From contig WHVA01000317.1 in the NCBI GenBank assembly GCA_015179125.1, forward strand, positions 62,001-126,000: DNA of 64,000 bases, written 5' to 3'. The DNA comes from Gautieria morchelliformis (lineage: Eukaryota > Basidiomycota > Agaricomycetes > Gomphales > Gomphaceae). Under the pieces are notes generated by a model. It did no database searches and was not told the origin of the DNA. It saw nothing but the letters and a program-made list of their open reading frames with translations. Below are positions 9,756-19,911 of this stretch, piece by piece. The stretch's first letter is position 1. Every line of letters starts with the position of its first letter. Both the position numbers and the translations under genes were made by a program.

Positions 9756-11483
9756 TGTAGAGGACAGGAATTATAGGCAGTAGGTTGTGGACAAGTTTCC
9801 TTTTTGAGCTGCGGCTGTTCACTACCGTGCTACGTTCTATGGGCGCTTAGTATGGCACACCGTGGCACCATGGGCGCTAAAGGGCCGGCTAGTAGTACAT
9901 GCGCATGAGACACATTTCCCCCCTCTCTCAGTGACAACTAAATTCACTGAGAGAGGCAAGTAAATTAGTCTTGTTTCCTTTCGATTTGTTGACCTAGAAA
10001 TACTGTAGTGAATTAATTTCTAGGTAGTGTATAATATATTTACAGTGGCAACTAAATTCACTGAGAGAGTGAATTAATTTCTAGTCTTCTTTTGAGCACC
10101 AAGTCCAAACCTACTGCCTATAATTCCTGTCCTCTACAGGGTTATGGGCCCCGGAGACACTTCACAGAAGCTTTTGGGTGTTGAGAAGCTTGCTACAGAT
10201 GGAAGTAATTGGCCATTGTGGCGAGCCACTCTCATCAGCTATTTCGAGTCCAAAATTCTACTCAAGCATGTAGAAGGGAGAGTCACTCGACCTCCTGATC
10301 CTCCAGTCATTCCCCCAGGCCATATTCTTACAGAAGCTGAGGAAACTCAGATGGATAAGGCTGAGGAGAAGCTGGAGAGATATCGCTAGAGAAGAACAAG
10401 CCAAGACCCAAATCATCGTCTCAGTGTCAGAGTCACTAGCTCTGATGCTACAGAAGCAAAAGACAGCAAAAGAGACTTGGGATGCACTGGTCAATGAAAT
10501 GACCAAAAAGCCCAAGATGGTCCTCACCAGCCTGCAGAGACAACTCCGCAGTATGAGATGTCCTGAGGATGGAGACTTGAGAGACCACTTGGACAAGGCC
10601 CAAGACCTATATGCTCGTCTTAATGAGATGGGAGCCAGAGTTTCTGAAGAAGAATTTATGGACATAATCCTTGCATCACTTCCACCATCCTATGAGGCAG
10701 TCATGAATGCCCTCACCACTTCGCTTGAAGAATGCGGGAGACCCTTAGTCCCTAATGACAGGAAGAAAACACTCCCGCAAGAAGAGCAGGTGTTTATTGG
10801 TTCATCTACTAAGAAGGACCAGAAGGGGCAGAAGGCACATACATGCACCAACTGCAAAAAGCCTGGACATTCTATCGAAAATTGCTGGGCTAAAGGAGGT
10901 GGTAAAGAAGGTCAAGGACCACGTCAGAAGAAAAAGGCCAAAGGCAAAAAGAAGAAGGGTAAAGCAAAAGCGAATGTTGCCGATGAAGACACCTCTTCTG
11001 AGGAAAGTGATGATGGGCATCTTGCCTTCACCAATTTCGACGAGTGCTCTAATTTTAATTCGAGCACATCCTCAGGAGTTGTAGTGATACTCGACACCGG
11101 AACGACATCGCATATGACACCTCATAAAAATTTATTGAGGAACTACTGTCAATTCTCACAGCCGAGGACTATCCGAGCAGCCAACAAAGGCACTTTTGAT
11201 CCCTTCGGCTCAGGACTGCTCGTATTATCCAATAAGGTTGGAGATAAAACAGTAGAAGTCATGTTGCAAGACACATACTATGCACCAAAAATTGCTGCTA
11301 CCCTCGTCTCAATCGGTCGGTGCGATGATGCTGACTATGATATTCGACTCGGTGGCCAGAAATGCACAATATCTAACACTGCTGGAAAGATATTGATGCA
11401 AGCACGGAAGATCAATGGCTTATATCGACTAGACCTCCAGTCACCAAGTCCAAACCTACTGCCTATAATTCCTGTCCTCTACA
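9756..11483 (+). mobile_element. Copia element 1, internally deleted, with inverted ends
   Basis: Ty1/Copia fossil bounded by a 5-bp target repeat TATAT (9751-9755, 11484-11488). Parts: 5' LTR 9756-10138; primer site plus gag start at 10139-10151; gag with zinc knuckle (CTNCKKPGHSIENCW, near 10840-10890); protease (LDTGTTSHM, near 11090); then the last ~45 bp of a 3' LTR. No integrase or reverse transcriptase part is seen. Unusually, the first 30 bp of the element are an exact inverted copy of its last 30 bp. The LTR has hairpins 9929-9955 and 10043-10069 with tags 10009-10023 and 10070-10084. Broken, a few breaks. Very close in sequence to the element starting at 62872. Confidence 0.85.
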
Positions 11484-11690
11484 TATATATAGTAGGAATC
11501 TTCCCAGTGTCTATTTTGCTGCCACTGGGAAGTAAGTACTTATCTTGTATAACAAAGCTCATAGCTAACTAGCTTGTAGTTTACTATCTTTAGGTAGTGT
11601 ATAATAGTGTCTATTTTGCTGCCACTGGGAATTTAACTACTATCTTTAGGTTATGAGCCCTGGCCCTACCTTCTGAATTTACAGTGACAA
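11484..11690 (+). repeat. Copia LTR (type E) 3' part and primer site
   Basis: Tail of another Copia LTR: hairpin 11505-11531, intron-like stretch 11532-11579 (GTAAGT, internal GCTAACT, TAG end), tag 11580-11593, TATA-like stretch, hairpin 11605-11631, tag 11632-11649. At 11649-11663 comes GGTTATGAGCCCTGG, the exact complement of the anticodon arm of eukaryotic initiator tRNA-Met. Copia element 1 inserted into this LTR. Confidence 0.75.
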
Positions 11691-11693
11691 TGC

Positions 11694-11871
11694 TGTCAAG
11701 ATTGGTTTTTAGGCATTAATATCGTGTATTAGTGAACACAGCGAATGCCCGAATAACTTGTGCGAATAAGTATGCCATTCGGTGAATAAGTGAACCGATG
11801 AATGTTCACGAGATAAGTGGGTTGCCCAAACGGGGCTCGCCCTATCTACAGTTGTAGCGAAATAGCCCGTG
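11694..11871 (-). repeat. LTR-B terminal fragment
   Basis: Inverted copy of the last ~178 bp of LTR-B, starting TGTCAAGATTGG. It joins an LTR-A piece directly, without spacer. Confidence 0.85.
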
Positions 11872-12273
11872 GCACTTCCGCCTCTGCTTTCGGAAATGAT
11901 TCCGCTTCTGGGAGAACTTCCACCAGTTCTGTTCGCTTTGCCAGTTCCACTCCAATTTCCGACTTCCACTCTCGGAACAGTGTCGGAAATCAAGCGACTC
12001 ATGTAATAGGTGGCATCAAGGGTCGATCAAGGGTCAGGGAAGTCGGGAGGATGCAGGGTTGATGGCGGGTGCCAAGTGTTGTCCCTGGCTGCGCAGCGTA
12101 GTATAATACGGGCTCACTGACATTGGGGGTCCTTAGACTTTTCTCTTTGGATTCCCCTTGTCAGGTGAGAATCCCCTCTCTTGTATACTCTGTTCATTTA
12201 TACATACTTTGGATTTCCCCTTGTCAGTTGTGTGGTAGTGTGATCTCCACAACCAGCCAGGGTTGCCCTTACA
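11872..12273 (+). repeat. LTR-A fragment
   Basis: Matches the right ~400 bp of LTR-A, including the 21-bp repeat pair, and ends TTGCCCTTACA. The far left end of the LTR is replaced by the LTR-B fragment. Confidence 0.85.
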
Positions 12274-12554
12274 GTCATGATATGCCAATTCCCAGTCCAA
12301 CACGAGCTGATTCAAAGGCTCCTACTGATGAGGAGCTAGAGCTAGAAGAAGCTTGGGCACTCTGGTAGGAGTGTGCATACACAGAGATAGATTTGCATAG
12401 TGAGGATCAGCAGAGGGTGGCAATTCATGATAATCGTGACCCATGTTTGGCCTGGAACACATTGCATACAGTGTACAGCAACTGTTTAGCAAATATATGA
12501 TCATCGCTGCTCGGAGAGATCACTCACATACAATACGACAGTTCTGGAATTATG

Positions 12555-13145
12555 GACACCAGGAACCAGCACCCCTTATATAAGCTACCAGCCACCTCTT
12601 GACATTCTCAATTCCACCCACCCACATCATATTTTGTCATATCTAAGTCCTAAGAGGTTTTCTAAATATATCTAGCTTGAACTTGTAGGAAAGGATTTAG
12701 CCAAATAATGCATGATAGCTGAGTTATACTCCCTTGAAGTACATGTTAAGAAAAAAAAATTTTTACCAAATGCTTTATTTTGTCCTTTGGAACTGTTTTG
12801 GACACTTTTAGTATTTTGCGAACTTGACATTTGGTGCATCACGTAACATGAATTGTCAGCTTTCTCAGCACTTGGACTTCAGTTCTGATGACACATGACC
12901 ATCCCGGGGGGTCCTGTGACACATGACACAGAGCATTGATCAAACATGGGCCAAGTGCCTTGCCCAATAACATATCAGCAAGTCAAATCAAAAGTAGAGT
13001 AACTATAGACAAAATTTACACAACTTCTAATATCAAAACTGATGGTCTGGCACACTTTTCAAAAAATCAACATCCAAGTCCTTCGATTAGGCACATCACA
13101 TGATCTAAGCACTTGCTTACATCAGGGGTGCTGGTTCCTGGTGTC
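12555..13145. repeat. 591-bp segment with 22-bp inverted ends
   Basis: 12555-12576 (GACACCAGGAACCAGCACCC...) is repeated exactly and inverted at 13124-13145. No clear target repeat was found and no frame lies inside. The inner sides read CAGGGGTGC-like, which resembles hAT ends pointing the wrong way, so the segment may also be the space between two element ends. Confidence 0.5.
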
Positions 13146-13179
13146 TTCTACCATAAGTGGGTTAATAGCCTTTTGAGTA

Positions 13180-13675
13180 ATTGATCTTTCTTGATCAATC
13201 AATGCACTGCAGATATTAACTTAACTCAGGGTAAGTGAGTTAATATCCTATGTTTGTTGAGTTGGAAAAACTAGAAAAGCCATGAGAATAGTGATTTACT
13301 TGAACTGAGGAAGAGTTCAAGTGCTGAACTATCTTTTCATGTCTTGGGGATTATTGTTGTCTTTAATTCACTTGTCCCATGGTCCTAAGACTCTAAGTAG
13401 CTTTCCCCTTAAAGTATCTGGACCCTTGAATGCCTAAAACATTCTTTGGCCTTACACAGTATTGCATAATCTGAGAGCTACATGTGTTCAGTTAAATCTC
13501 TATTGCTACACTTCCTGTACCAATACTAGTTCCAATTGTTGACCAGAGTATAATTTCTTAATTGGGTTCTCCATTAAAATAGTTTTGAAGCTTGTGTTTG
13601 CTTGTAAAGTCAAACCTTGAATTGAACTTTAGAATTGTGTTTAACACCACAGTTTTACGTTTAGTTCAACGGGTT
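13180..13675 (+). repeat. Unclassified repeat R1
   Basis: AT-rich, no frame. Two inverted partial copies lie close by: 15165-15365 matches its right half and 17320-17535 its left half. It may be an LTR or MITE type that I cannot place. Confidence 0.6.
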
Positions 13676-14062
13676 CCAAAACAAGGTTCATTTGGTATTG
13701 GCAGCATACTATGTTGCTGCAGATGATGTCTTGGTCTGGGAAGGGCATAACAGCCTTCACCATATTCTAATTCTGCTGACACAGGTTGAAGATTGTACAA
13801 GGTGTACCGTTCTTTTTCAGTACACAAAGCATTGGCACTGCTTGGTGTGCCACTGCTGGTATCCACCACCCTGTGGTGGTGTATTGTTTGAGCTTCACAG
13901 ATAATTCTTCACAAAAGCACTCAGGACACTTCAGTAATTGATACCACATGTGTTTGTCAGCATCAATGAAATTGATCTCATGGTTGACCTCCCATAGAGG
14001 CGGGAGCTCAAGTGGAATGCCACCAACTAAGTCAGTGATCCTTTCCATCTATTCCTCATATA
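13676..14062 (-). mobile_element. Gypsy element C, reverse-transcriptase start
   Basis: Minus-strand fragment of the linker and first reverse-transcriptase motifs of a gypsy element (WEVNHEINFID, then GWWIPAVAHQAVPMLCV, KKNGT). It is a different family from elements A and B. Broken, short and old. Confidence 0.65.
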
Positions 14063-14068
14063 ACGTGC

Positions 14069-14870
14069 AAGGTATCACGGAAGGGCTGTCTAAGTTTCAA
14101 CAGTCCCTTCGCCAACAGCACAGAAAATAGTTCGAAGGCTAAGGTAACGAAGATGAAGTATGAGAACTCACCAGTGATGCCTAAGTCCTCTGCTGGTCGA
14201 AGATAGAAATCTCCAAGAGAAGGCTCAAGATGATGATCACAGCGAGGTCAAGTTTGCACAAGATGGACAACGTATGATAATTGAACTGGGGAATATACAT
14301 GCGAATGTAAACTACTTATATCGAATGCTCGTAAGGTATCAGCGAATAGGAAAGAGGCCGTCATGAGTCAGGGTTGGATAGGGGTGCGCAGTCATGATAC
14401 TAAGGAGATGGAATAAACATACAATAGAGTGAGGGAGGAGTGCGAACATGAAACGACGGAGAGTAAAGGTGGCGAAGGTACTTATGTACGAAACCATGTC
14501 TTGGGACCCGCATACATGCCACCCTGCACGGACTCTTCGTCCACTGGGTTGATCCCACACAACCGATGGAAGGAACGCCCCGCGAACATACTTTGGCTAT
14601 ACGAAAACCCAAAGGGGTTGGATTAAGAAGATGACGGGGTTAGTGATAAACCATCACGCCGGGTAAATGGTATTGATCGTATTTGATGGCGTGCCTGTTG
14701 GCGAAATGTGCGAGCAGCAAATAGCGGTTCGGAGAATGGGGCGAACAGCGAATAGAGCGGATGTAGAGGACGAGTGGTCGAAGGGTGAGGCGAACTCTGG
14801 TGAAGGTGCTAGGGAGTGACAAGGGGGAACATAGAGGCAGTGGGGTAAGGAAAATAGACAGGTCATGACA
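14069..14870 (-). repeat. LTR-B, partial
   Basis: About 800 bp inverted copy of LTR-B, running from within its right part to its TGTCATGAC start at 14870. Recognised by the shared TATA region, the GCGAATAGGAAAGAGGCCG block (14342-14360), and the block around 14460-14700 that matches 60300-60560. Confidence 0.85.
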
Positions 14871-15023
14871 AATGCCTGTTATGTCTCTCAATAAAATGAA
14901 TCACTACCAGTCAAGTACTGGTAGAGCCTACACAGTATTTCCATGATTGCACCATAATTATTATTTTTCATGGAGTGCAAGTATGGAATCAATGCTGAGA
15001 TGTCTCAACCAGTGGGAGGTCAT

Positions 15024-15115
15024 TGTCAGGGGACACCCTGTTTTCCATTTCCAGTTCCGACACCACACCCAGTTCTGACTCCATTTCCAACTCCGCTTCC
15101 GCTTCTGATTCCATC
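15024..15115 (+). repeat. LTR-A 5' fragment
   Basis: Begins TGTCAGGGGACACCCTG and holds the TTCCGA-type microsatellite of LTR-A. Confidence 0.8.
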
Positions 15116-15164
15116 TTGAGGAATGTCATTGTCCATGAGGATGATGATGGTGAAGTGAGATGCT

Positions 15165-15365
15165 GTTTTGGAACACATTGAACTAAATGTAAAACTGTGG
15201 TGTTAAACACAATTCTAAAGTTAAATCAGAGATTTGACTTTACAAGCACATGCAAGCTTTGAAACTATTTTAATAGAGAACCCAAATAAGAGTTCTTGGA
15301 TTATGCAATACTTCTTGAGGTCAAAAATGTTTTAGGTGTCCAAGGGACCAGATACTTTTTTTAGA
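15165..15365 (-). repeat. Repeat R1, inverted partial copy
   Basis: Inverted match to about 13440-13675. Confidence 0.6.
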
Positions 15366-16090
15366 ATATATGTCAGATAAAGAATCAATATAATTCTTTT
15401 ATTGCTCAGAGGCTGGGACTACTGTGTTCATCCCATTGCTGGGTATATGCATGTACTGACTAAGCTCAGCGAGACATGTCTGTTGGCGGTAGGTGTCGGT
15501 CACATGACCAGGTTGATAAGAGAACAGGTACAATTGAGAGAACACGTGGTTCAAAAGTGTTCACTTTTGAAACAGCCATGATAATGAACTCTCAATGAAG
15601 TTTTAGGAATTTATATCAGTAACTAAGTACTACAGCCATCAAACAAGCATATATGCACTTCTGGGGGTGAAACAGTTTTTTCTGGATGATTTTATCATAC
15701 ATTTCTTACTAGCTATTTATACTAGAGTGTCCATGAGTATCAGGATTAGAGATATTAAGCAGATGGGTCAAAAATCTGGGTATAGACAAGGGGGTGACTG
15801 TATGCAGCCATAAAACAATAAAAGAGATGGGGATATTGGCAATAGACTTTGGAATAGAGACTTGTATCTACTACGCAAAGATCCTGTCTACATGATGTTA
15901 GGATAATAATCAGTGGGGCGTGTCATGGAGTACAATAGAAAAGAAAATATTATTTCTCCTGTGCCGCATATATGCTATGGTGAGGGATTTGCCATCTCTG
16001 TGCCTCTCCTATGGGGCAGCTGTTCGACATGTCCATTCAGAATGATATTCCATCATCATTCTGTGACATCTGATCTCTCTGCACAGTCTA
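15366..16090. other. No gene recognised
   Basis: AT-rich sequence with only short chance frames between R1 and a foldback element. Confidence 0.5.
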
Positions 16091-16093
16091 TAA

Positions 16094-16669
16094 CACTGGA
16101 GACATGGTAAAATTTCTTGACTTTGAAAATCAACCGCAAATTCTGAGGCTACTCCACATTTCTTCAAAATTTCCCAGTTCAGGAAATTAGATGAAAATTT
16201 AATGTTTTGTTAGAGTTTTTTGGCTGCTGGAAATCCTTCAAAAATTGTGAAATTAGCACCTACAAATCTTCAAGAAATGCTCAGGAAACATTGCATTTCC
16301 TCTTTCATGAAACTAAATTTTTCATGAAATTTCCCCAGTTAGGAAATTCGGTAGAAACACTGATTTCCACAAAGTTTCTCTGTCAAATGTTCAGGAAACC
16401 AACATTTTCATAGAATTTCCAAAACTGAGGAAACTTTAGTAAATATTTAGTTTCATATCAGAGGAAATTCAGTATTTCCTGAGAGTTTCTTGAAGATTTT
16501 GAGGTGATAATCTTACAATCTTTGAAGGATTTCCTGAAGTCAAAAAACTCTGATAAAACATTAAAATTTCATCCAATTTCCTGAACTGGGAAATTTTGAA
16601 GAAATGTGGAATATCCTTAGGATTTCCAGTATATTTCCAAAGTCCGGAAATTTTGCCATGTCTGTAGTG
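16094..16669. mobile_element. Foldback element, CACTA-type ends
   Basis: 576 bp whose two halves are inverted copies of each other (about 16094-16340 against 16430-16669). Ends are CACTGGAGACATGG and, inverted, CACTACAGACATGG. A 3-bp target repeat TAA flanks it (16091-16093, 16670-16672). CACTR ends plus a 3-bp repeat point to a CACTA-derived MITE. Many copies of GGAAAT / ATTTCC words lie inside. No frame. Confidence 0.8.
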
Positions 16670-16706
16670 TAAATCTCTGCAGTGTTTGGTGTCTGCACCT
16701 CCTTGG

Positions 16707-17038
16707 TGTAAGGGCAACCTTACCGCTCGTGGAAAGTCACACAGAGCACTGGTAAGGGGGATCCAAAGCTATATAAGACACTACTCAGTAACTACATAGG
16801 CGACCTGCAAACCTGGTAAGGGGGATCCAAAGAGAATCGGGTGAGGATCCCCTTACCTAAGCGACTAACTATACAGCTACTGAGCTGGCCAGACTACTGG
16901 ACATGAACATGGGTGGTGGAGTATGAAACTCAAATTTAAGGAGAGGGAGGAACAGGCAAGGACAGGCGAGGAAGGCAGAAGATAACAGAAGATAAAGGGA
17001 AAGAAGAACAAGAAGAACCACCAGGCTGTCCCCTGACA
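16707..17038 (-). repeat. Solo gypsy LTR (LTR-C)
   Basis: 332 bp, inverted, TGTAAGGGCAACC at the low end and CCCCTGACA at the high end, with a perfect 5-bp target repeat CTTGG at 16702-16706 and 17039-17043. It has the same ends as LTR-A but a different middle. A 20-bp direct repeat, CTTTGGATCCCCCTTACCAG read on the minus strand, lies at 16813-16832 and 16749-16768 around a TTATATAG box. Confidence 0.9.
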
Positions 17039-17319
17039 CTTGGTACCTATGACCTGATGGCTGTCGACGTCATGGCTGATGTCATGGCCAACAGGTACAC
17101 TTCTTCTGATTGACTAATAAGATCAATGCTGGTGTACAGCTGTAAGGGGCTGGCGTCTGTACCTTATCTATCCGGTAGATAAGATAGCATTATTATCTAT
17201 AATATCATCTGGTGCTTGCATGCGCTGGTGCATGTATGCATCATAAGTGGGTCATTTAATCTCGAATAAATTCTTTAAAATATTAGTCCTTTGTGTATAT
17301 ATAAAGATGAATGGATGAC

Positions 17320-17535
17320 ATAATTTCATTTATCACAACAACTTTAAGGAGAAAGCTACTTAGAGTCTTAGGACCGCGGGTTGAGCGAAGTAAAGACAAC
17401 AATAATCCCCAAGATGTGAAAAGAGCTCAGCACTTGAACATTTCCTCAGTTCAAGTAAATCACTATTCTCATGGCTTTTCTAGTTTTCCAACTCGACAAA
17501 TGTAGGATATTAACCCACTTAACTCAGAGTTAAGT
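17320..17535 (-). repeat. Repeat R1, inverted partial copy
   Basis: Inverted match to about 13215-13420. It ends exactly where the next MITE begins. Confidence 0.6.
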
Positions 17536-17537
17536 TA

Positions 17538-17914
17538 CAGCGCTTTGCAGTACGTAAGGCAGGCGCTGATTTTGCGCGTGTTTTAGCTGCAAGACTTAAA
17601 ACAGCGATAACTCAGGTAATACTGCTCTGATTGCTTCGAAATTTTGTATATAGCTTTATGTAGATCATATGCAGGGCACAGAGCAATAATATCCAGCAAA
17701 GTCATCCACTTTTCAATTCACAAAAAAATTGGGATTTTCAAATTGCTTTATTTTTAGTGAGGTTATTACTCTATGCCCTGCCTATCATCTACATAAAGCT
17801 ATATACAAATTTTCAAAGAAATCAGAGCAGTGTTCCCTGAGTTATCAATGTTGTAAGTCTTGCAGCTAAAACACGCGCAAAATCAGCACCTGCCTTAGGT
17901 ACTGCAAAGCGCTG
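17538..17914. mobile_element. Foldback MITE flanked by TA
   Basis: 377 bp made almost entirely of two ~160-bp inverted arms (CAGCGCTTTGCAGTAC at each end), with TA directly outside both ends (17536-17537, 17915-17916). A TA target repeat suggests a Tc1/mariner-related source. No frame. Confidence 0.8.
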
Positions 17915-18172
17915 TAATAATCTATTGTGTGAATCGAATAACTAATAACCAAGACTATTAGGTCACTGCTCAGAGTGGCAAAAACCTGAGCCCTGCATTT
18001 CTGAACTTGGGAAGACTTCCAGAAGGAGTTCATAGACCAGTTCTGCTGGAGGAACAAACAGCTCACCACCCTCACCAAAATTGAAGGGGCCAGCTGGTAC
18101 CAGTCCAAGGACATGATTGAAGAATACATCAACCAATTCTAGGAGCTGATAGACCTAGCAGAATATGACAAT

Positions 18173-18858
18173 TGTCATAAAAATACCCGTAAGCTGTCAC
18201 TGCCATCACAATCCGTCGAACCACCGCATATACACCGTCCCGCGTCTCATACACACCTTCACTCGCACCACCCACGTCTACCCAAGCCCACACACATCCG
18301 CACGACATATCATACCATTCCCACTATTCTACTGATCCGACCCTGACCCAATGCCGGCGGATCCACCCAACCCGAGTCACAGCCCGAGCCCGAGGAACGC
18401 TGATCCATGGAGGAGCTAGTTGTTGAGCCACAGGTCTACATATCTTCCATGTTATTTTCTTCACTAATTCACAACCCACATTTCTGATGCCTATGACTAC
18501 CTACACCCCTTCCCATTCGATACATCAATTCCCTAGCTACCGCTGTCCCCGGACCACTGTATTCTCGAGTCCAGACGCATCAGTCGACACATGTGTTCCC
18601 CCTCCACTCTTTGCGCCGCAGCACACCTCGTAGCTAGTTAAATAGTTCAACATGTGTATACAGATTCTCCAGTCAATTAGAACTCACATTGAACCGCATA
18701 GTTGTTTCACGACGCATAGAACTGTGTAGTCGCTGCTCGAGAGGATACACAAGCCGTGTTTCCTCTATATTCTCATATCTATAAAACTACTCGATTCGAC
18801 TTCACGCCGAAGTCTGAATATAAACCACTTCACTATCAACTGCTCTTAATCTTTCACA
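18173..18858 (+). repeat. Solo LTR in the gag of element B
   Basis: 686 bp, TGTCATAAAAATACC at the left and CTTTCACA at the right, with a perfect 5-bp target repeat ACAAT at 18168-18172 and 18859-18863. A TATA-like stretch lies near 18778. Confidence 0.85.
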
Positions 18859-18930
18859 ACAATGACAAAATGAAAGTCATCAAGTTCTATTGGGGATTAG
18901 ACCCAAGCCTGCAGAACAAGGTTGCCCTAC

Positions 18931-19911
18931 TGTCATAATTCATTTATTCCACAAACCAGCCATCAACATCTGGTGAATAAACATCCCCACTGGTGGACCT
19001 TTGAACCTTTCACCAAAGTATTCCTCACAGTACCCCTTTTACATTTGCTGATCCCATCATTCCCATCAGGACCCTGGTTGTTGGGAGCCATCATCCATCT
19101 TAGAACCCATCACCTGTTAAACTCCCACTCCATGAAAGACCCACAAGCTCAGGATACATTCAGTCAGTATCTGTTGCGGTCTCCATGCAGGTTGGGACTG
19201 ATGGGACTAGGACCGCTTCAGGACAGGACGGTAGGAGCTGCCAAGGTGCAGAATCTCTATTAAGCTTTAGGAAACCACTTGTTCTTGTTAGAATTAGCTT
19301 CGTTGAAGTTTTCACTCTATACAGTATGTCTCCCCTTTGTTTGTAAATGTGACTGTGCATCCTTTGTAATATTCCAAACCATTCGGCCTCTTTCTCATTC
19401 ACCAGTAGTATACATGTATTCTCTATAAAAAGGACTCATCTGGCATGTATGTTCCCCAGTTCAATTATCATATGTCTTCCTTGTGCTTTACCTTACTCAC
19501 TTTTGAACCAACTCTTGAGCTCTACCCTCCCCTTGTACCCAGCCTTTATCAACAACAAGAACATCACTTGTGAGTTGACACCATTGATTCCCCTTGCTCT
19601 GAACCCTTGGAATTACTCTGCGTCTGTTGGCAAAGGCCTCTAAAGGAGTGCCTTCACCAACGAGGGGATTGTCTACCTCAGATAACCCTCCATCCTCACT
19701 TCAGACAATTTCGTCGAGTGCTGTCAAGGCTTCACTTTGACTGTAGACTTGGGGTTCATCCATCGTGTACCCCCACTTTGTACTAGTAGTAGTCTGGTAC
19801 TCTTCACCAACTACATAGTCACTTTGCACAAGGACCTCTTGGTTCACTGCATTTGGGTGTCTAAAATTCATTGACACCCACTCTTAAAAACCTAAAGAAC
19901 CAATCCTGACA
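18931..19911 (+). repeat. Solo LTR, diverged LTR-B relative
   Basis: 981 bp, TGTCATAATTC to CAATCCTGACA. Its right half can be aligned with LTR-B (shared TTCCCCAGTTCAATTATCAT and the CTAAAGGAGTGCCTTC block). Flanks read CCTAC and CCTAA, a 5-bp target repeat with one change. It splits the gag of element B, and gag-like reading resumes right after it. Confidence 0.75.

Noticed and set aside
12555-13145. Complete hAT element
   Set aside because: The hAT-like ends point inward-out and no 8-bp target repeat was found; kept only as an inverted-repeat segment.
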